Source: Bacteroidales bacterium UBA1223 (lineage in GTDB: Bacteria; Bacteroidota; Bacteroidia; Bacteroidales; P3). From it: a stretch of 8,151 nt of DNA. Below are positions 5,295 through 8,151 of this stretch, one piece after another. How positions within the stretch are numbered: the stretch's first letter is position 1; the number at the start of each line of letters is the position of its first letter. The DNA lies in assembly GCA_002309155.1 (NCBI GenBank), contig DBXB01000030.1, forward strand, positions 20,312 to 28,462, written 5' to 3'. The notes below the pieces were generated by a model. The model saw nothing but the letters and a program-made list of their open reading frames with translations, ran no database searches and had not been told where the DNA came from. Made by a program: the position numbers and the translations under genes.

Positions 5295-6803
5295 TTATTT
5301 CGTTTCGGCAAGGATTTTCTCGCCTTTCTCGATAGCTTCCTCGATTGTACCAACGAGCAGGAAAGCTTGTTCGGGGAGATAGTCGACATCGCCGTTGAGA
5401 ATCATGTTGAATCCCTTGATAGTGTCATCGATGTTGACGAACTTTCCTTGGAGACCGGTGAATGCTTCAGCGACAAAGAAGGGTTGTGAGAGGAATCTCT
5501 GTACACGGCGGGCACGTGAGACAACAAGTTTGTCGGCCTCGCCAAGTTCCTCCATACCGAGGATGGCGATGATATCCTGCAACTCGGTATAGCGTTGGAG
5601 AGTCTGTTTGACACGCTGTGCGGTATTGTAGTGTTCCTCGCCAACGATATCGGGTGTAAGGATACGGGAAGTGGAGTCAAGCGGGTCGACAGCGGGATAG
5701 ATGCCGAGTTCGGAGATTTTACGGCTGAGCACCGTCTGTGCGTCGAGGTGGGCGAATGTGGTGGCGGGAGCAGGGTCGGTAAGGTCGTCAGCGGGGACGT
5801 AGACTGCCTGAACCGAGGTGATGGAGCCTCGTTTGGTGGAGGTGATGCGTTCCTGCATCATACCCATCTCAGTGGCGAGGGTTGGTTGGTAACCCACGGC
5901 CGATGGCATACGTCCGAGAAGTGCGGAAACTTCTGAACCAGCCTGAGTGAAGCGGAAGATATTGTCGATGAAAAGGAGGATATCCCTTCCTCCGGTTTTC
6001 TCGTCACCGTCGCGATAGTATTCTGCGAGGGTAAGACCCGAGAGAGCCACACGGGCACGAGCGCCAGGGGTTTCGTTCATCTGACCGAAGACCATAGTGC
6101 ATTTAGAGTCACGCACAGCCTCTTTGTCGACCTTGGAGAGGTCCCAGCTGCCTTCTTCCATGCTTTTGAGGAAATCGTCACCATATTTTATAACGCCAGC
6201 CTCGATCATTTCGCGGAGCAGGTCGTTGCCTTCACGGGTGCGTTCGCCTACGCCGGTGAACACTGACATACCGCTGTATTTCTTGGCGATGTTATTGATA
6301 AGCTCCTGGATGAGCACGGTCTTGCCAACACCAGCGCCACCGAAGAGTCCGATTTTACCACCCTTGAGGAAAGGCTGGATGAGGTCGATGACTTTGATAC
6401 CGGTGTAGAGGATTTCCTGAGTGGTGGAGAGGTTCTCGAACTTAGGCGGTTCTCTGTGTATGCCGTATTTTTTCTCGCATTCAGGTGCTGGCATACCATC
6501 GATGGTCTGTCCGATGACGTTGAAGAGGCGACCATTGATATTCTCGCCCACAGGCATGGAAATTGGACCACCAAGGGCTACGACCTCCATGCCGCGCTGA
6601 AGACCGTCGGTGCTGTCCATTGCTATGGTACGCATAGTGTTTTCACCGATATCCTGCTGGCATTCGAGGATGATGTCTGTACCGTCGGGGCGTTTTACAC
6701 TAAGGGCGTCATAGATATCGGGAAGAGCGACACCGTCGTCGAAGGTGACATCGATAACGGCACCGATAATTTGTGAAATCTTCCCTTTGCAAGTATTGTC
6801 CAT
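5295..6803 (-). CDS. atpD: F1F0 ATP synthase catalytic beta subunit
   Basis: The catalytic subunit of the F1 head, which makes ATP from ADP and phosphate as the central stalk turns. Visible in its 502 residues are the N-terminal beta-barrel (1 to about 85), the P-loop GGAGVGKT (155-162, K161/T162), the catalytic glutamate E187 in GVGERTREGND (184-194), GQMNETPGARARV (240-252), Walker B ILLFIDNIFRFTQAGSEVSALLGRMPSAVGYQP-type strand and loop (275-307), and the helical C-terminal domain (about 380-502). It is about 40 residues longer than the E. coli protein. Much of this is an insert at about 205-233 (IKYGDDFLKSMEEGSWDL onward), which I associate with Bacteroidota beta subunits. The coupling motif usually written DELSEED reads EELGEAD (418-424). 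The gene heads the atpD-atpC-hppA cluster. The other ATP synthase genes (atpB, E, F, H, A, G) are not in the window. The ATG at 6801-6803 begins the conserved GKISQIIGAVIDV strand after a short tail and has only A/T upstream. Confidence 0.98.
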   Translation of the reverse strand: MDNTCKGKISQIIGAVIDVTFDDGVALPDIYDALSVKRPDGTDIILECQQDIGENTMRTIAMDSTDGLQRGMEVVALGGPISMPVGENINGRLFNVIGQTIDGMPAPECEKKYGIHREPPKFENLSTTQEILYTGIKVIDLIQPFLKGGKIGLFGGAGVGKTVLIQELINNIAKKYSGMSVFTGVGERTREGNDLLREMIEAGVIKYGDDFLKSMEEGSWDLSKVDKEAVRDSKCTMVFGQMNETPGARARVALSGLTLAEYYRDGDEKTGGRDILLFIDNIFRFTQAGSEVSALLGRMPSAVGYQPTLATEMGMMQERITSTKRGSITSVQAVYVPADDLTDPAPATTFAHLDAQTVLSRKISELGIYPAVDPLDSTSRILTPDIVGEEHYNTAQRVKQTLQRYTELQDIIAILGMEELGEADKLVVSRARRVQRFLSQPFFVAEAFTGLQGKFVNIDDTIKGFNMILNGDVDYLPEQAFLLVGTIEEAIEKGEKILAETK

Positions 6804-6910
6804 ATATATTATTATTTATTTACTTAAATATAATATCTTGTTAATTCACTTAAATTTATAATACACACAAAATATAACGGCACTAAAGTGTGTCCGTCAA
6901 AAAACAAATG

Positions 6911-6918
6911 CAAATTTA
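6911..6918 (-). promoter_or_regulatory. Possible -7 element for the atpD-atpC-hppA cluster
   Basis: On the minus strand, TAAATTTG matches the Bacteroidota -7 consensus TAnnTTTG and would start transcription near 6904, about 100 nt before the atpD ATG. No TTTG or TTG is seen at the -33 position, so the site is only half supported. The predicted leader contains a small imperfect stem (ACGG 6877-6880 with CCGT 6894-6897, plus CAC/GTG inside). The 182-bp gap after dprA fits an independent promoter. Confidence 0.3.
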
Positions 6919-6985
6919 CTATAAAAATCCGATTTGTTAATTATTTTATGTTATTTTTTTAGGTAGTTGAGATTTATTGTTTGGT

Positions 6986-8092
6986 TTATAATGCTTTGTA
7001 CATCATGCCAGGGAGACACATGCAACAACCCTTGAGTTCGAGAGAGAGAAGGGTGGAGGTTATGATTGGGAGTGGTAGGTTTGAGAGTTGGTGCAGTTCG
7101 TCGACGGATATTTCGGCGTGATCCTTCATGATGTTGTATAGAGACAGTTCGTCGGGCGTGAGGTTAGGGAAGATGGTGGTCTGTCGACCCTGTTTGCGAG
7201 ACTTGCGGTCCCATCCCATATCGTGGAAGAGGTCGTCAGCGTTGCGGATAAGCATAGCCTTGCAGTTGGCGATGATGGCGTTGCATCCTTCAGAGTATTT
7301 GTCTCCAATCCTGCCGGGAAAAGCAAAGAGGTCGCGGTTGTAGCCGGAGGCAAGATTGGCGGTGATGAGGGCACCACCGACCTTGGAAGCTTCAACGACG
7401 ATGGTGGCGTCACTCATGGCGGCGATGATGCGATTGCGTGCGGGAAAGATACCTGCTGAAATCGGAGTTCCACTTCGCATCTCTGTAATAATGGCGCCAT
7501 CTTGATGAACCATACGTTTGGCAAGTTGACGGTTGCGTTGAGGATAGATCATGTCGAGTCCGTGAGCGACGACACCTATGGTTGTCACACCATTGTCGAC
7601 AGAGGCGGTATGTGCCGCGGCGTCGATGCCATAGGCTAGACCACTGACCACTGTGATGCCTTCGCCCCGCAGTTGGGCCACAAGTGATCGGGTGAGTTCA
7701 ACTCCCTGAGGAGTCGCCTTGCGTGTCCCTACGATGCTGACGGCACGTTCGGGGTTGAGGTCGGCGTTGCCAAGAGAGTAGAGGAGGATAGGGGAGTCCG
7801 TGCACCCCGGTTTGTTAAGCCTCTGGGGATAGTCAGGGTCGGTGTAGTAATGGATTTTGATGTTGTTCTTGAGGATGAATTCCATCTCCTGCTCAACAGC
7901 TTTGAATGGCGATTCTGAGTTTATTGCATCAATGATTTCTGAGTGGTGCCCGAATAGAGAGTGAAGTTCGGCGGGCGAAGCCTTGAAGACTGACTCGGCA
8001 GACCCAGTGATGTCCAGTAGTTGACGTGCCGATGTGGAACCGATGCCGGGCAACATAGTCAAAGCCATTTCATAAGTATAGTCGTTTTTCAT
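6986..8092 (-). CDS. dprA: DNA-processing protein DprA (Smf)
   Basis: DprA binds incoming single-stranded DNA during natural transformation and loads RecA onto it. Homologues are also kept by bacteria not known to be competent. The 368 residues show a helix-hairpin-helix-like N-terminal region (LTMLPGIGSTSARQLL, 11-26), then the Rossmann-like core with SIVGTRKATPQG (119-130), VVSGLAYGIDAAAH (148-161), AHGLDMIYPQRNRQLA (176-191), FPARNRIIAAMSD (216-228), VVEASKVGGALITANLA (232-248) and FAFPGRIGDKYSEGCNAII (256-274). A winged-helix-like C-terminal domain follows (about 310-368), ending in LPGMMYKAL. Length and domain order are normal for Bacteroidota. The ATG at 8090-8092 leads directly into the helical domain. 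Another ATG 8 bp upstream is out of frame and closes after three codons. A TATTTTTG word at 8116-8123 (minus strand) resembles a -7 element but has no visible -33 partner. No other competence gene is in the window. Confidence 0.97.
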   Translation of the reverse strand: MKNDYTYEMALTMLPGIGSTSARQLLDITGSAESVFKASPAELHSLFGHHSEIIDAINSESPFKAVEQEMEFILKNNIKIHYYTDPDYPQRLNKPGCTDSPILLYSLGNADLNPERAVSIVGTRKATPQGVELTRSLVAQLRGEGITVVSGLAYGIDAAAHTASVDNGVTTIGVVAHGLDMIYPQRNRQLAKRMVHQDGAIITEMRSGTPISAGIFPARNRIIAAMSDATIVVEASKVGGALITANLASGYNRDLFAFPGRIGDKYSEGCNAIIANCKAMLIRNADDLFHDMGWDRKSRKQGRQTTIFPNLTPDELSLYNIMKDHAEISVDELHQLSNLPLPIITSTLLSLELKGCCMCLPGMMYKAL

Positions 8093-8151
8093 CGGACCAT
8101 AGATTTTTAAAAATGCAAAAATACAAAAAATATTCGATGTAGAAGTAATTA

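Noticed and set aside
8089..8100. Possible ATGA overlap or upstream ATG for dprA
   Set aside because: The upstream ATG at 8098-8100 is out of frame and closes after three codons, and the frame ending at TGA 8089-8091 has a stop a few codons earlier. No overlapping upstream gene is supported.

Overview
The window looks like a chromosomal segment of a Bacteroidota member, most likely a Bacteroidales gut or rumen type. The evidence is a C-terminal sorting domain of the type IX secretion system (T9SS) on the 847-2301 product, a very short F1 epsilon subunit, a beta subunit with an extra segment after its catalytic glutamate, AT-rich spacers, start codons without a Shine-Dalgarno sequence, and -33 TTTG / -7 TAnnTTTG promoter-like pairs. 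I found no rRNA, tRNA, CRISPR array, transposase, integrase or phage gene.

Layout. At the left edge is the N-terminal part of topA (DNA topoisomerase I, minus strand). A 609-bp spacer (238-846) follows, with outward-facing promoter-like sites for topA and for the plus-strand gene, and between them a patch of degenerate 7-bp-period repeats. The gene at 847-2301 encodes a secreted multidomain protein: signal peptide, unassigned N-terminal region, fibronectin-III-like domain, InlB-B-repeat-like domain and T9SS sorting domain. It converges on a minus-strand energy cluster, and two clean hairpins (2445-2474 and 2493-2517) lie between them. The cluster reads, in transcription order, atpD (F1 beta), atpC (F1 epsilon) and hppA (membrane ion-pumping pyrophosphatase). 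At the right edge is a complete dprA (DNA-processing protein), also minus strand, 182 bp upstream of atpD.

How the genes fit together. atpD and atpC supply two subunits of the F1 part of ATP synthase. hppA, where the remaining F-type ATPase genes might have been expected, hydrolyses pyrophosphate and pumps cations across the same membrane. Both enzymes therefore act on the transmembrane ion gradient, and the 51-bp gap without a recognisable promoter suggests co-expression. topA and dprA are housekeeping DNA-metabolism genes with no evident functional tie to the cluster.

Most of the window is ordinary core genome. The points most worth a second look are the sharp base-composition step inside the secreted protein gene, the pyrophosphatase sequence (a lysine at the position linked to K+ independence, unusual catalytic-loop wording, a signal-peptide-like start), the atpD-atpC-hppA arrangement with a degenerate DELSEED motif in AtpD, and the heptanucleotide and octanucleotide repeats in two spacers. 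I see no convincing new multi-gene system.
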